A stretch of DNA of 39,891 nt from Suillus spraguei. Its lineage: Eukaryota > Basidiomycota > Agaricomycetes > Boletales > Suillaceae. This document shows, piece by piece, positions 1 through 10,415 of this stretch (positions are counted from its first letter, which is position 1; every line of letters begins with the position of its first letter). The notes under the pieces were generated by a model that saw only the letters and a list, made by a program, of their open reading frames with translations, ran no database searches and was not told the DNA's origin. The stretch covers positions 1-39,891 of the forward strand of contig JABCPU010000541.1 of the NCBI GenBank assembly GCA_016800925.1, written 5' to 3'. A program made the position numbers and the translations under genes.

Positions 1-852
1 GAAAGCTATGAGATAATCAATGGAACTCAAGTTCCCACTCGCGACTTTGATTTATTTGTGACGAGGCCTGGTCAATTACGGTCCCTATACCATGTTACTC
101 TTTGGCATCAACTGGATGCTGTGTCACGTCCACCATTGGCACGTCATATTGGCACGTAGACTGGTCGATATCAAGTCTATGACCAAGCATTTGGTGTCTG
201 CCTTTGCTATCCTTCTTGTCATCCCGCAGTTGAGGAATTCGATGCCTGATTCTCCGGGTTTTGATGACAGTGAGTTTAATGTCAATGGACTGGGTCGAAT
301 AATTGCTTATTCCTTCACACAGGTGCCCTCATTGGTGTGTTATCTCCGACTTCTCGGTTGTAAGAAAAAATATTAATCCCTTGCTTTGATAGACTACATT
401 GGTTTCATCCGCAAATGATCATCTCCGCTTTATGTGTCCTCGCCATATTACTCCTCGTAATGGTGCGCGAGTACGACGAAATGGAAAGCAAACAGCCTCC
501 CCGCCAGATCACGGTACAACCATTCCAGCGCCCGCCCCACTACACAATCCCAAGATGTTTTCCGTACCCCTGCACCTCCTATTCTACCCCAGAAATTACG
601 AAACACCTCAGAGCCGAAGTGCGTACCCGGTCAATTGCCATGGAACTTGGGGAGGCGACCCGCTTGAAGGACGAGCTCGACGTCACCTCGGACCAGGTAC
701 GAGCGCAGTCGAGGCTCGTCGAGTCGAACCTCCTATCCGATATGTTTCAGAGTAATAGGTTTTCCTTCCTCCTCTATCCGTATGTTAAAAGAACGTCCTC
801 GTCAAACGAACGTCTCAGTCGCTTTACCGGGACTGAGATGCGAGTCTTGTAG
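1..852. other. Uncharacterised stretch, possible gene remnants
   Basis: No family is recognised here. On the + strand an open frame from the window edge to about 159 and another at 415-852 share a reading frame and are separated by stop codons. The 415-852 frame (145 codons) begins with a hydrophobic run of about 16 residues that could be a membrane anchor, followed by a Pro-rich and then a charged, helix-prone part. GT/AG pairs that could join these pieces exist, but none gives a convincing product. This may be the 3' end of a gene that starts outside the window. Confidence 0.2.
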
Positions 853-1579
853 TTTCCATTCCTTTGTATACGAGCTCACAATATAGTAGTAGAATAAATT
901 CTCTTATACCTCAACTCCTCGCGTTGTCGCTTGCCTCTGATCCTGAGACAACGCAGGTTTCATTTTTCCTTTGATACCACATGCAAATAGTATTCTTCAT
1001 GGTCCAACTTGAAGTGGTCCAGGTCAACCGCTACGTTTGAGTCTAGGGATCGAGTCATGACTAGAAAATATCCTATCTCTATAAGTATGGTTATACTTTG
1101 TTACACCCCACTCTATCGTCGTGCATAGTGTTTTGATTGGATATACTGTAGAATACGCACCTAGGTTCGTCACACCGTCACACGCCTGGGAATCGAACCT
1201 ATTTTGTGTGACGGTCACAGCAATTTTAGGGCCGTCGAACTTTAGGCCGTCGAACCTAAAGTGTGACAAGCGGTAAAAATACGAAAAAACTGTCTAATGC
1301 ATCCAAAATTTTTTGTACTGAGTGTTCGCAACACGCCTGCGCTTGCCACGACCCTCGGCCTCAACCTCCTTATACCCATCAGCCATAGATTGAAGCCCCG
1401 TCATGTCATCTAGTACTTCTTCTCGCTCATAGCTCTCTGACTCGTTGTCTACCAGCAAATTGCCCAATTCGTCAGCGCTATAGCCATGAGGGACAGATGA
1501 TTCACCCAATGCAATGTGTTGCAGAACAGTATCCACAGAAACAGCCACACTTGGCAGCTGCATGTGTACAAGGCAATTC
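853..1579. other. Intergenic DNA with short inverted and direct repeats
   Basis: No gene can be supported. A 9-bp inverted repeat (CCGTCACAC at 1175-1183, GTGTGACGG at 1206-1214) is followed by two direct GCCGTCGAAC motifs (1231 and 1246), the second inside a TTTAGG/CCTAAA hairpin (1241-1260). This looks like the remnant of a small inverted-repeat element. A minus-strand open frame at 1294-1563 encodes an acidic 89-residue peptide of no recognised family. Confidence 0.35.
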
Positions 1580-2040
1580 GCTAGCTCGCGTGGCTTTCGC
1601 GTAGGGCCATGTGGTTTTCGCTAAAGGCCACGTTTTTTCGGTTAGCTCGCTTAATTTCTCGCGTGGTTTTTTCGAGTGCCAACTGTTGTCCCATGGTGTG
1701 ATTGTGTGATGGCGTGATTTGGTCACGTGACTGCTTAGCTGCCATGGGGGGTAAAACCAAATTATTAGGATGGAGCTGAGGCCAGGGAGTGTGAAGCCAA
1801 AAGTGAAGTCAAAAAGGAGTGCAAAAAAGTGGAAAGCAAAAAAGGAGGGTACCAGGTTGGAAGTTGCCAGCAGGCTGGAAGTGTCCTCCCCCACCCTCAG
1901 GAAAAATCTTCTGATAGATTTCGCTTAAATTGATTATATGAACTTTGTCATGTGAAAAATCATGTTATTTGTTTCAAAAGCTGCTATAATCATTAGGATG
2001 CAGAGATGGGGGGACAGAAGAGCATGGGGAGGAGAGAATG

Positions 2041-2326
2041 AAGGCATGGGAGATGGGAGATGGGTGATGGGTGATATGCAGGAGACAGGGGAGACAGGAG
2101 ATGAGAGATGGGAGACAGGAGACAGGAGAGATGGGAGACAGGGGAGATGGGGGAGATGGGGAGATGGGGAGATGGGAGAGATGGGAGACAGGAGAGATGG
2201 GAGACAGGGGAGATGGGGGGATGGGGAGATGGTGAGATGGGAGGGATGGGAGATGGGAGAGATGAGAGATGGTAGATGGAGGAGATGGGGAAGATGGGAG
2301 ATGGGAGACAGCAGACAGGAGACAGC

Positions 2327-2371
<45 letters not shown>

Positions 2372-2753
2372 GATGGGAGACAAGAGAGATGGGGGAGATG
2401 GGAGATGGGAGATGGGGAGATGGGGGAGATGGGAGATGGGAGATGGGAGATGGGTGATGGGTGACGGGCGATGGGCGATGGGCGATGGGCGACGGGAGAT
2501 GGGAGACGGGAGACAGGAGACAGGAGATGGGAGACGGGAGACGGGAGACGGGAGATGGGAGATGGGAGACAGGAGACAGGAGACGGGAGACGGGAGACAG
2601 GAGACAGGAGACAGGAGATGGGAGACGGGAGATGGGAGACGGGAGACGGGAGACGGGAGACGGGAGACGGGAGACGGGAGACGGGAGACGGGAGACGGGA
2701 GACGGGAGACGGGAGACGGGAGACGGGAGACGGGAGACGGGAGACGGGAGACG

Positions 2754-2786
<33 letters not shown>

Positions 2787-2814
2787 CGGGAGACAGGAGA
2801 CAGGAGATGGGAGA
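2041..2814 (+). repeat. GGGAGAC-type heptamer minisatellite, array 1 (left part)
   Basis: About 770 bp of a tandem 7-bp unit, GGGAGAC, with variants GGGAGAT, AGGAGAC and GGGTGAT. The + strand is almost pure purine plus one pyrimidine per unit. Three heptamers make 21 nt, so the array reads open in all + frames and on the minus strand as seven-residue peptide repeats (GDGRRET-like and LPSPVSR-like). These frames follow from the repeat and are not evidence of genes. The purest stretch is at about 2636-2758. The array resumes after the retrotransposon at 10416. Confidence 0.97.
2810..2814 (+). repeat. Target-site duplication GGAGA, left copy
   Basis: The five bases GGAGA immediately precede the 5' LTR and are repeated at 10416-10420 directly after the 3' LTR. 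Five bases is the usual duplication length for Ty3/Gypsy integrases. The bases are part of the GGGAGAT/GGGAGAC heptamer, so the match is partly expected from the repetitive target. Confidence 0.8.
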
Positions 2815-3286
2815 TGTTACAATCGTACGTGCCCCTATTCATTTTCTACCTCATTTACCTTGTATATTATGTCACGTGACTCTGACTCATATGCTCAACG
2901 CATCTGTACGATACATGCCTTCCTTCTTAGGATACGCAGTTACATTCTCACGGTTACTTGGTCTGTGTGCACATATTGGCCTATTTAAGCACAGTGTACT
3001 TGTAGTAGATTCCTTACTTTAATCTACTGGGTTTTACCTGGAATCTCCTTCGCTTAGGTCTCCAACCTAAGTCGTCTTGAATCGTCTCTAAGTCTAAGCA
3101 CTCCTTAGCCTTAGTCTCTATTCTCGCGGATACCTCTTAGACTTGTCTTTGAGGCTGAACCCTTGATCGTACTCGGAACGCGTTCCTTGTACTTTCACCT
3201 TGTCCTCTTCTGGACATTGTAAGAACTCCCAGCAGACCTGCTGTGTCTTTTCACTGTCGCTGGTGATGCCATCCCAGTTCGTAACA
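2815..3286 (+). mobile_element. 5' LTR of Ty3/Gypsy chromovirus
   Basis: This is a 472-bp direct terminal repeat beginning TGTTAC and ending GTAACA. It matches 9944-10415 over the same length with six substitutions and no gaps (about 98.7% identity). A TATA-like TATTTAAG lies at 2982-2989 and a GTCACGTGAC palindrome at 2871-2880. All six differences from the 3' LTR are C/T or G/A changes at CpG positions. No tRNA-like primer binding site starting with TGG is seen just inside the LTR, so the priming mode is unclear. Confidence 0.95.
2982..2989 (+). promoter_or_regulatory. TATA-like box in 5' LTR
   Basis: TATTTAAG lies about 300 bp before the LTR end and is repeated unchanged in the 3' LTR at 10111-10118. 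It is the likeliest core promoter for the element's transcript, which would start about 25-35 bp downstream. This is inferred from motif and position only. Confidence 0.4.
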
Positions 3287-3489
3287 AAAGATTAAAGTCC
3301 CTTTTTGATCGTCGACTATCCAGTCTTCGACCCTGAACCCTGATCGCTAAAGATCAGCAGACTAGCGTACGCGTACGCTGAGCAGATTGTCAAGAGGAAG
3401 CCCCCTGACCAAAGAAAAGCCCTAACGGACAGCAAGACAGCGCGTGTAGGCACCGAGAAAGTATAAACTCATCAGAAGAAACAGTAACC

Positions 3490-4389
3490 ATGACGACCAA
3501 AGAATTCGAGTACAAGATCGGTCAACCGACTGGTTTTGATGGAGATCGTGATAACTCTCGCGAGTTTATCCAGTCGTGCAATTTGCACTTTGACATCAAT
3601 GAAAAGCTTTACACCACCAATAAGCAGAAGATCATCTACATAACATCCTTTATGACCGAAAGGAACGCCAAGTCTTGGAAAGAACAGTTCCTAGAACACG
3701 CCCAATCAACCGACACCTCCGGACAAAAAGTTGGTTATGGGACGATGGTAGAATTTATGAAGAGCTTCAAAGAAGCATTCGAACCAGTGGATACCAAAGG
3801 AACCGCTCTTACCAGACTCAGAGATCTCAAACAAGGAACTGGAGATCTCCACACTTACGTCGCTGACTTTGAGGCACTTGCAGCCAAGGCTCAAATCACC
3901 GACAATGCGACAAAGATCCAGTTCTTTCAAGACGGCCTTAACTGGGGTATCCTTACCAAGCTTTTCAATACAGGAGATGTCTCCGAAATCTTCAGAGAAG
4001 TTGTGTTGCAATGCGTTGCTATTGACAACGCTCACTATCGGCTCCAAGCCATGAGGACGCGTCATGCTCCACAAAAGAAGAAGAACTACGGGAATGCACG
4101 GTATATCCCGAACCGCGATTCCAACGCAATGGTCGTAGATCGGATCTCCGATATGGAGAGATCTGAGTGTATGAAGAAAGGACAATGCTTCGGATGCAGG
4201 AAAACAGGACATCGCATCCATAACTGTCCGAAAGAAAGAAGAAGACTCCGCTTCGACAAACTGAAGTCAAAGAAGAAGAAGATGAAGAAACCGTACGACG
4301 GATTGTTGAGGATTTTTAACTTGGAGAAACAAAGACTCGACGTATGTTTCTCCCAATGTATTACTAAGACTTGTACGCGCTGTAGGTGA
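3490..4389 (+). CDS. gag: Gag polyprotein of chromovirus
   Basis: This encodes a 299-residue capsid/nucleocapsid protein of the Ty3/Gypsy type. The middle of the protein has the helical Retrotrans_gag pattern (FMTERNAKSWKEQF, then LRDLKQGTGDLHTYVADFEALA), which packs genomic RNA into particles. A CCHC zinc knuckle (CX2CX4HX4C; C233, C236, H241, C246) binds RNA, followed by a Lys/Arg/Glu-rich tail. The start ATG at 3490 lies about 200 bp inside the 5' LTR, as expected for an untranslated leader. The frame ends at 4389 while pol is open from 4310 in the +1 frame, so the two overlap by about 80 nt. The last 40 or so residues after the knuckle may be read in the wrong frame, because an alternative frame there gives a more typical acidic linker. 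Confidence 0.9.
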   Translation: MTTKEFEYKIGQPTGFDGDRDNSREFIQSCNLHFDINEKLYTTNKQKIIYITSFMTERNAKSWKEQFLEHAQSTDTSGQKVGYGTMVEFMKSFKEAFEPVDTKGTALTRLRDLKQGTGDLHTYVADFEALAAKAQITDNATKIQFFQDGLNWGILTKLFNTGDVSEIFREVVLQCVAIDNAHYRLQAMRTRHAPQKKKNYGNARYIPNRDSNAMVVDRISDMERSECMKKGQCFGCRKTGHRIHNCPKERRRLRFDKLKSKKKKMKKPYDGLLRIFNLEKQRLDVCFSQCITKTCTRCR

Positions 4390-7300
4390 AAGAAAAGAAC
4401 TTCGTGTCCCTATCACCCTTCACTCGCGTACTCGCTTAAAATCCGTCGACACCACCGCTGTTATCGATTCAGGAGCAGCAGGAACATTCATCTCGGAAGA
4501 GTTTGTGAAACTCCATCAAATCACACGACGAAAACTCAAAACACCGTTTTGGGTTACGACAGCAGATGGAACTCTCATAAGAGGAGGACCAATCACGCAT
4601 TATTGTCTTCTAGTGGTCAAAATTGACGAACGAACCATGTATGGAAAATTCAATATCACCAAACTAGGAAGAAGAGATCAAATCCTCCTTGGAATTCCAT
4701 GGTTACGAGCAATGAACCCAATTATAGATTGGGCTGCTGAAACACTTGTCCTTTCATGGACCGAGAAATCAGACGAAATCGAAATTGATCTAGATATGGA
4801 TCGGAAAAAGAACGGGCTGCCCCGATTCTTCAATCATCACACCAGATGGCAGCATTCCCGCCTTCCGAAACCTTCCATCGTTCCAATCAGTATCCCCGAA
4901 GACCCAGAACCAGAAGTACGAATGCCACGTACTACGGACCCCATTCCACACGTCCAACTACCAAGATCAGTATCACCGATTCCCCGCGCGAAAAAACGAA
5001 AGAATGAATCTGACCCCGAATACCGGGCTGGACAAGAACCTATTGAGCAACGACCAATAGAGGAGCAAAAGTATGGAAAACGAAAAGCTGAAGAAGAGAT
5101 CCCTGGACGGGATACAAACGTACCTAAACTTTCCAAGTTCTACGTTCCACCGAAAACCCTTTCAGCTTCAATTGAAGAAACCCCTGATGAAGACGAACCC
5201 GTACCTCCATTGGTCCCAACAGAGGATGATGATCAATTCGACACGATGCAAGATGTCTGGCACGCACCAGAAGTACGCGAAATCTCTTCCTATGAGCTTG
5301 GGGACGGAGAGTTTCTTGTGGAATATGATACCGATGGAGTCAGCATGAGGATCATAGAGGAAGTATCCATGGATACACCTTTAACACGTGATGGAACTTC
5401 CCAACTCGAACAATCCTCCACTTACTCCACAATCCCTCTCTCCCCTCCGAAATACAGCAACAAGGCTCAAGAATTCGCTACAGAAGAAAAGGAAAAGAAA
5501 AAGAAACCTTTCGAGGAATTGGTCCCAGATTATTTGCACGACTTTGCAGACGTCTTTGCTAAAGACGGATTAAACAAACTACCCCCCGAACGCCCTGGTA
5601 TCGATCATCGGATTGACACTAAACCCAGTTTTATCCCTCGTACTTCTAAGGTGTACCCACTATCGGAAAAAGAACGACTTGCTGTCAAAACATTCATCGA
5701 TGAAAACGTCGCAAAAGGATTCATCTCAGAATCGAAGTCACCCCAAGCCAGTGGCTTCTTCTTTGTGGGAAAGAAAAGCGGAGAATTACGTCCCTGTCAA
5801 GATTATCGCTACATCAATGATTGGACAGTCAAGAACGCTTATCCGCTCCCACTCCCCATTTCCCTTGTTGCACGCCTTCACAACGCACAGTTCTTTACGA
5901 AAATGGATATTCGGTCCGTTATAATAACATTCGCATACATCCTGATGATAGGTGGAAAGCTGCTTTTACCACGGAATTCGGCCTCTTCGAACCGAACGTT
6001 ATGTTCTTTGGCCTCTGTAATTCCCCAGCAACCTTCCAAGCATACATGAATCGCACCTTTCAACAAGAAATCAACGAAGGATGGATGGTTATCTACATGG
6101 ACAATATCTTGATCTTCTCTACAACTATGGCAGAACACGCGAACGGACCAGACGAGTTTTGATGAAAATACGAAAAGAACATTTGTTCCTGAAACCAGAG
6201 AAATGCACCTTCGACGCAGAAGAAGTGGAGTACCTCGGAATGATAATTCGCCCCGGACAAGTTGCTATGGACGCCGCCAAAACTAAAGGAATCTCCGATT
6301 GGCCAGTCCCGAAATCTGTAAAAGACGTTCGGTCCTTCCTTGGCTTTTGCAACTTCTACCGCACGTTCATCTCCCACTATTCTGACATCGCTCGACCCCT
6401 TATCAATTTAACAAAGAAAGATAAGGCTTTTGAATGGTCAACTGAATGCATGGACACCTTTGAAGAACTAAAATGACGCTTTACATCCCAACCGGTACTC
6501 CGTAACCCTGATCCTTCTCGACAATTTGCCATTGCCACCGATGCTTCACTCGTAGCAACCGGCGGAGTTCTTCTGCAGACTGATGAGAATGGTGTTTATC
6601 ACCCATGTGCATATCTCTCACAATCCTTGAACCCTGCAGAACGCAATTACCAGATCTTTGATCAGGAACTCCTTGCCGTAATCCGGGCACTGAACGAATG
6701 GCGTCATTATCTCGAAGGAAACCCTCACCCTGTCCTGGTATTCACCGACCACAAGAACCTTCTATATTTTAGAAGTGCACAGAAGCTCACCCGTCGCCAA
6801 GCGCGTTGGCAACTTATTTTGTCTATCTATGACATTGAACTGCATCACGTTGCAGGTACTAAACTAGCGGTACCGGATGCACTATCCCGTAGGCCTGACT
6901 ATGATTCTGGCAAAGATGATAACGAGGACCAAACCCTCCTTCCTGACGCTCTATTCGTTCGTCTTATCGACACCGATTTGAAGGATGTACTATCATCCTC
7001 TGACCCCCTCGACGACCCCGTCTTCAAGACGGCGTCTGATGCCCTTGATGGAGTGTGCCTCCCTCCTATGAAATCAGCACTCTCCGATTGGAAGATTGAG
7101 AAGAACGTCCTCTATTTTAAAAATCGCACCTATATTCCGCCGGCGCATCGCTCTGATATCCTGAAGCGATATCACGATCACCCTACCGCGGGTCATCCCG
7201 GTAGATTTAAAACAGAAGAACTCGTTAAACGAGAAGCTTGGTGACCTGCAATGGGCTCTTACATTAGGAAGTACGTTGAGGGTTGCGCCCTTTGTCAGCA

Positions 7301-8417
7301 AATGAAAGCAGATACTCATCCTGTTCGGCCCCCGCTCACGCCTATCCCCTCCTTGGCTGTTCGCCCATTCTCCCAGCTCTCTGTTGATCTTATCACTGAC
7401 CTCCCTGTTTCTGGAGGCTTTGACAGTATCATGGTCGTGGTAGACCATGGCCTTACGAAAGGGGTAATTATTATCCCTTGTTTGAAAACCATCACTTCCG
7501 AAGGCGTTGCTAAGCTATTTTTAAAACACGTATACCGACGATTCGGACTCCATGACAAAGTTATCTCGGATCGAGGACCGCAATTCCTATCTCGCTTCTC
7601 AAAGGAACTTGCCCGACTACTCGAATACGTCATTGCTCCATCTACAGCTTATCATCCCCAGACCGATGGTCAAACCGAGAGGCTTAATCAGGAACTAGAA
7701 ACGTATCTACGCATCTATTGCCGCAACAATCCTGAAGACTGGGTAGAACATCTACCAATCGCCGAATTCGTCCACAATCATCGAAAACATGATGCAAGGA
7801 ATGCATCACCCTTTTATTTGATGATGGGATACGAACCACAAGCTATCCCTCATCTCATCCCTGATTCATCCGTCCCCGCAGCAGAAGATCGAGTACGATC
7901 TCTGCAGAAGATAAGAGAAGAAGCAATCGCTTGCCATAACATTGCAATGCAGACGATGGCTGAACGATCCTGAGGAGATAAGTACACCCCATGGAAAATC
8001 GGAGATAAGATTTGGCTATCTGCCGCTAATCTTAGAATCAAACTCCCATCAAAGAAACTTGCGCCAAAGCGATACGGACCTTTCCCGATCATTGACGTCT
8101 TATCTCCCATCACGTTCACACTCAAACTCCCTTCGCAATGGAAAATCCACCCCACGTTCCATGCTTCTGTCCTATCGTCCTATAGCGAAACGGACGTACA
8201 CGGACCGAACTTCCCCGAACCATCACCAGACATCATCGAAGAAGAAGAAGAATATGAAATCGAAGCAATCCTTTCTCACAAAGGAATCGGCACTCGCCGA
8301 CGTTATCTTGTTTCCTGGAAAGGATACCCATCGGGAGATAACGAATGGCTCCCAGAAAAGAACTTGAAGAACTCCGCCCGAATCCTGAATGTTTATAAGA
8401 AGCAACATGCCCTCTGA
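4310..8417 (+). pseudogene. pol: Pol polyprotein of chromovirus (protease-RT-RNase H-integrase-chromodomain), disabled
   Basis: In order: an aspartic protease with a DSGA active site (Asp codon at 4466); a long Pro/Glu-rich linker; reverse transcriptase from about 5580; RNase H with the IATDAS motif near 6530; an integrase zinc finger (HX4H then CX2C near 7170-7300); the DDE core near 7386, 7567 and 7680; a GPF motif; and a chromodomain at about 8253-8402. Lesions: frameshifts near 5911 and 6135, and TGA stops at 6474, 7242 and 7971. The RT catalytic box reads YMDN instead of YxDD (Asn codon 6103-6105). The element therefore cannot make its own reverse transcriptase. The entry into pol from gag would need a +1 shift or reflects another lesion. 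Confidence 0.93.
8253..8402 (+). other. Chromodomain at the integrase C-terminus
   Basis: The segment reads YEIEAILSHKG, then RRRYLVSWKGYP, then DNEWLPEKNL, the standard chromodomain core with the aromatic residues (Y, W, W) that cage methyl-lysine in this family. In chromoviruses this module steers integration toward modified chromatin. It lies in frame at the end of pol, after the third premature stop. Confidence 0.88.
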
Positions 8418-8474
8418 TTGAACCCTAGTCAATCAACCGCACTAGCACTTGATCAACTACCAACAAGCATTGAA

Positions 8475-9911
8475 ATGTCTTTCCCCACTGCCTACATCAC
8501 CCCCGTCACTATCGCCACCAATGACTCCGACTCTGAAGCCGAAAACTACGGAAATCTTACCACTGAAATCGACAACACCTCTTATATCGAAGCCGCAATT
8601 CTCTGCGAGGGACACGCCCTTGAAATCGAAAGAATTCTTACAGAACGAGGCGCTTTCCCCGCCTTACTCCTCGTCAACATCATTCGCACCGCAGCACTTA
8701 TCGAAATCACCGCCAAAGATATTACAGAAGAAACGTACCGCCATCGCTTCTTACATCTTCAAAAACGCATTCGTGCTTACGCTATGTTGCTGTTTCCCAC
8801 CTCTTTTAAAAATGATATTGAAGAAGCTATTCATATCATTGCCGAACGTCGAGCAGGTGTTGCTCGACCTCCCTCTCCGCAGGAAGATACGCCACTTCCT
8901 ATTCCAGCACCCTTACCTTCGCGTGTTTATTCTAATCTTGACGCCTTTACTGGCCTATACACTGCTGTCCAGGAGATCGGACAACTCACCAATGCAGTCG
9001 TCGAAACCATCCAACAATCAGTCGCTGAAACTAGAGCGGCAAGAAACCTAGTGGAGGAAGCTATCACGGACTTACAACAACTTGCATCCCCTAGAACTCC
9101 TTCCCCTATCGAACAACCAACCTCTCTTGACAGTCCCGATTGGTTGTATGAACCCTGCACGGCGGAGCAGTGTGAGGCCGCTAAACTATTAGGTATCCCT
9201 ACCACTGAGTTAATAACACTCAGCCCCCGACTTCGCGACCTTCATATTCATCCTCCAATGTCCATCCCTTCGTCATTCGGTCCAATGGATCCTGTTTCAC
9301 CGGTTTTAGTAAAGGACTTCGGAACGACCTCTCCGTCCTCCTCTGACGAACTCATTGTGGCTGCTGAACGAGCGGTTACACCTGATCTCCCTACTTCGGC
9401 ATACACTCTCACCCCCGCCCAGCAAGCGCAGTTGAGGCGCGAAAATACTATTGCCTTAAAACGTATGAAAAGGAACAAGGGAAAGAAGCGCGCCAGATCC
9501 ATTAGTCCCAAGCCTATCATTTCCCCATCACCCTTACGCAAAGTCCATTCCAATCCCGACGAAAATATGAAATGCCGCATCTGTGGGTTGCTTGGACATC
9601 GTCAGAAGAATTGCGCAGAATATCAGTGCAGAATCTGCAGATACTGGTCACCGACTCATTTATCCATCTACTGTCCTAAACGAGTCGGACCTCCTCCCTT
9701 CGAGTTAACCTGGAAGGACGAAGGATTCTACGACGCTCTTCGCATTTGGGAGAAACAGCTTGACGATGAACGTCTTCGAGCAGAAAAGAAAAAGGATTCC
9801 AAACGACGCGCTGGTCTGGAAGAAGCCGAGTATATGAGAAGTGGGTCTTTTGCTGATGAAGATTACGAGTGGAGTGACGACCCCGTCTACTACGCAAACC
9901 AAGATGAGTAA
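8475..9911 (+). CDS. Extra chromovirus ORF downstream of pol, with two zinc knuckles
   Basis: This intact 478-codon frame lies between the pol stop (8417) and the polypurine tract, a place where most fungal Ty3/Gypsy elements have nothing. The first ATG is 8475. The first 140 or so residues look helical. Residues about 165-210 look coiled-coil-like, followed by a Pro/Ser-rich linker. A basic cluster (KRMKRNKGKKRARS) resembles a nuclear or nucleic-acid-binding signal. Two knuckles follow: C367-C370-H375-C380 (CX2CX4HX4C) and C385-C388-H395-C400 (CX2CX6HX4C). The C-terminus is acidic. There is no membrane segment, so it is not env-like. A second nucleocapsid- or chaperone-like role is inference. 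No family is recognised. It uses the same frame as the end of pol, so it might once have been reached by readthrough. Confidence 0.8.
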   Translation: MSFPTAYITPVTIATNDSDSEAENYGNLTTEIDNTSYIEAAILCEGHALEIERILTERGAFPALLLVNIIRTAALIEITAKDITEETYRHRFLHLQKRIRAYAMLLFPTSFKNDIEEAIHIIAERRAGVARPPSPQEDTPLPIPAPLPSRVYSNLDAFTGLYTAVQEIGQLTNAVVETIQQSVAETRAARNLVEEAITDLQQLASPRTPSPIEQPTSLDSPDWLYEPCTAEQCEAAKLLGIPTTELITLSPRLRDLHIHPPMSIPSSFGPMDPVSPVLVKDFGTTSPSSSDELIVAAERAVTPDLPTSAYTLTPAQQAQLRRENTIALKRMKRNKGKKRARSISPKPIISPSPLRKVHSNPDENMKCRICGLLGHRQKNCAEYQCRICRYWSPTHLSIYCPKRVGPPPFELTWKDEGFYDALRIWEKQLDDERLRAEKKKDSKRRAGLEEAEYMRSGSFADEDYEWSDDPVYYANQDE

Positions 9912-9930
9912 AGTCGGTGACTTTATGTGT

Positions 9931-9940
9931 AAAAAGGGGG
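9931..9940 (+). other. Polypurine tract
   Basis: AAAAAGGGGG lies three bases before the 3' LTR. This is where the plus-strand DNA primer is normally made in LTR retrotransposons. Confidence 0.75.
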
Positions 9941-9943
9941 TAA

Positions 9944-10415
9944 TGTTACAATTGTACGTGCCCCTATTCATTTTCTACCTCATTTACCTTGTATATTATG
10001 TCACGTGACTCTGACTCATATGCTCAATGCATCTGTACGATACATGCCTTCCTTCTTAGGATACGCAGTTACATTCTCACGGTTACTTGGTCTGTGCGCA
10101 CATATTGGCCTATTTAAGCACAGTGTACTTGTAGTAGATTCCTTACTTTAATCTACTGGGTTTTACCTGGAATCTCCTTTGCTTAGGTCTCCAACCTAAG
10201 TCGTCTTGAATCATCTCTAAGTCTAAGCACTCCTTAGCCTTAGTCTCTATTCTCGCGGATACCTCTTAGACTTGTCTTTGAGGCTGAACCCTTGATCGTA
10301 CTCGGAACGCGTTCCTTGTACTTTCACCTTGTCCTCTTCTGGACATTGTAAGAACTCCCAGCAGACCTGCTGTGTCTTTTCACTGTCGCTGGTGACGCCA
10401 TCCCAGTTCGTAACA
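9944..10415 (+). mobile_element. 3' LTR of Ty3/Gypsy chromovirus
   Basis: The 472-bp partner of 2815-3286, with the same TGTTAC/GTAACA ends and no gaps. It differs at six sites, all CpG-type transitions. Four sites have CpG in the 5' LTR and TpG or CpA here, and two have the reverse. The GTCACGTGAC palindrome is at 10000-10009. Confidence 0.95.

Larger units (their letters stand above)
2815..10415 (+). mobile_element. Complete Ty3/Gypsy chromovirus (LTR retrotransposon), inactive
   Basis: The element is 7601 bp: 5' LTR, gag, pol (protease, reverse transcriptase, RNase H, integrase, chromodomain), an extra ORF with zinc knuckles, polypurine tract and 3' LTR. The domain order with RT before integrase places it in Ty3/Gypsy, and the C-terminal chromodomain places it among chromoviruses. 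The gag and extra ORFs are open. The pol region has two frameshifts, three in-frame stops and an altered RT catalytic motif. Near-identical LTRs indicate a recent insertion despite this damage. It sits inside the 7-bp minisatellite. Confidence 0.95.

Noticed and set aside
1294..1563. Minus-strand 89-codon acidic frame as a gene or transposase fragment
   Set aside because: It has a Ser/Glu-rich stretch and a basic cluster but no recognisable domain, and no second exon could be supported.
1934..2842. Long open frames on both strands over the minisatellite (up to about 300 codons)
   Set aside because: They arise because a 7-bp repeat without stop codons is open in all frames. The encoded peptides are pure seven-residue repeats, and the retrotransposon boundary falls inside them.
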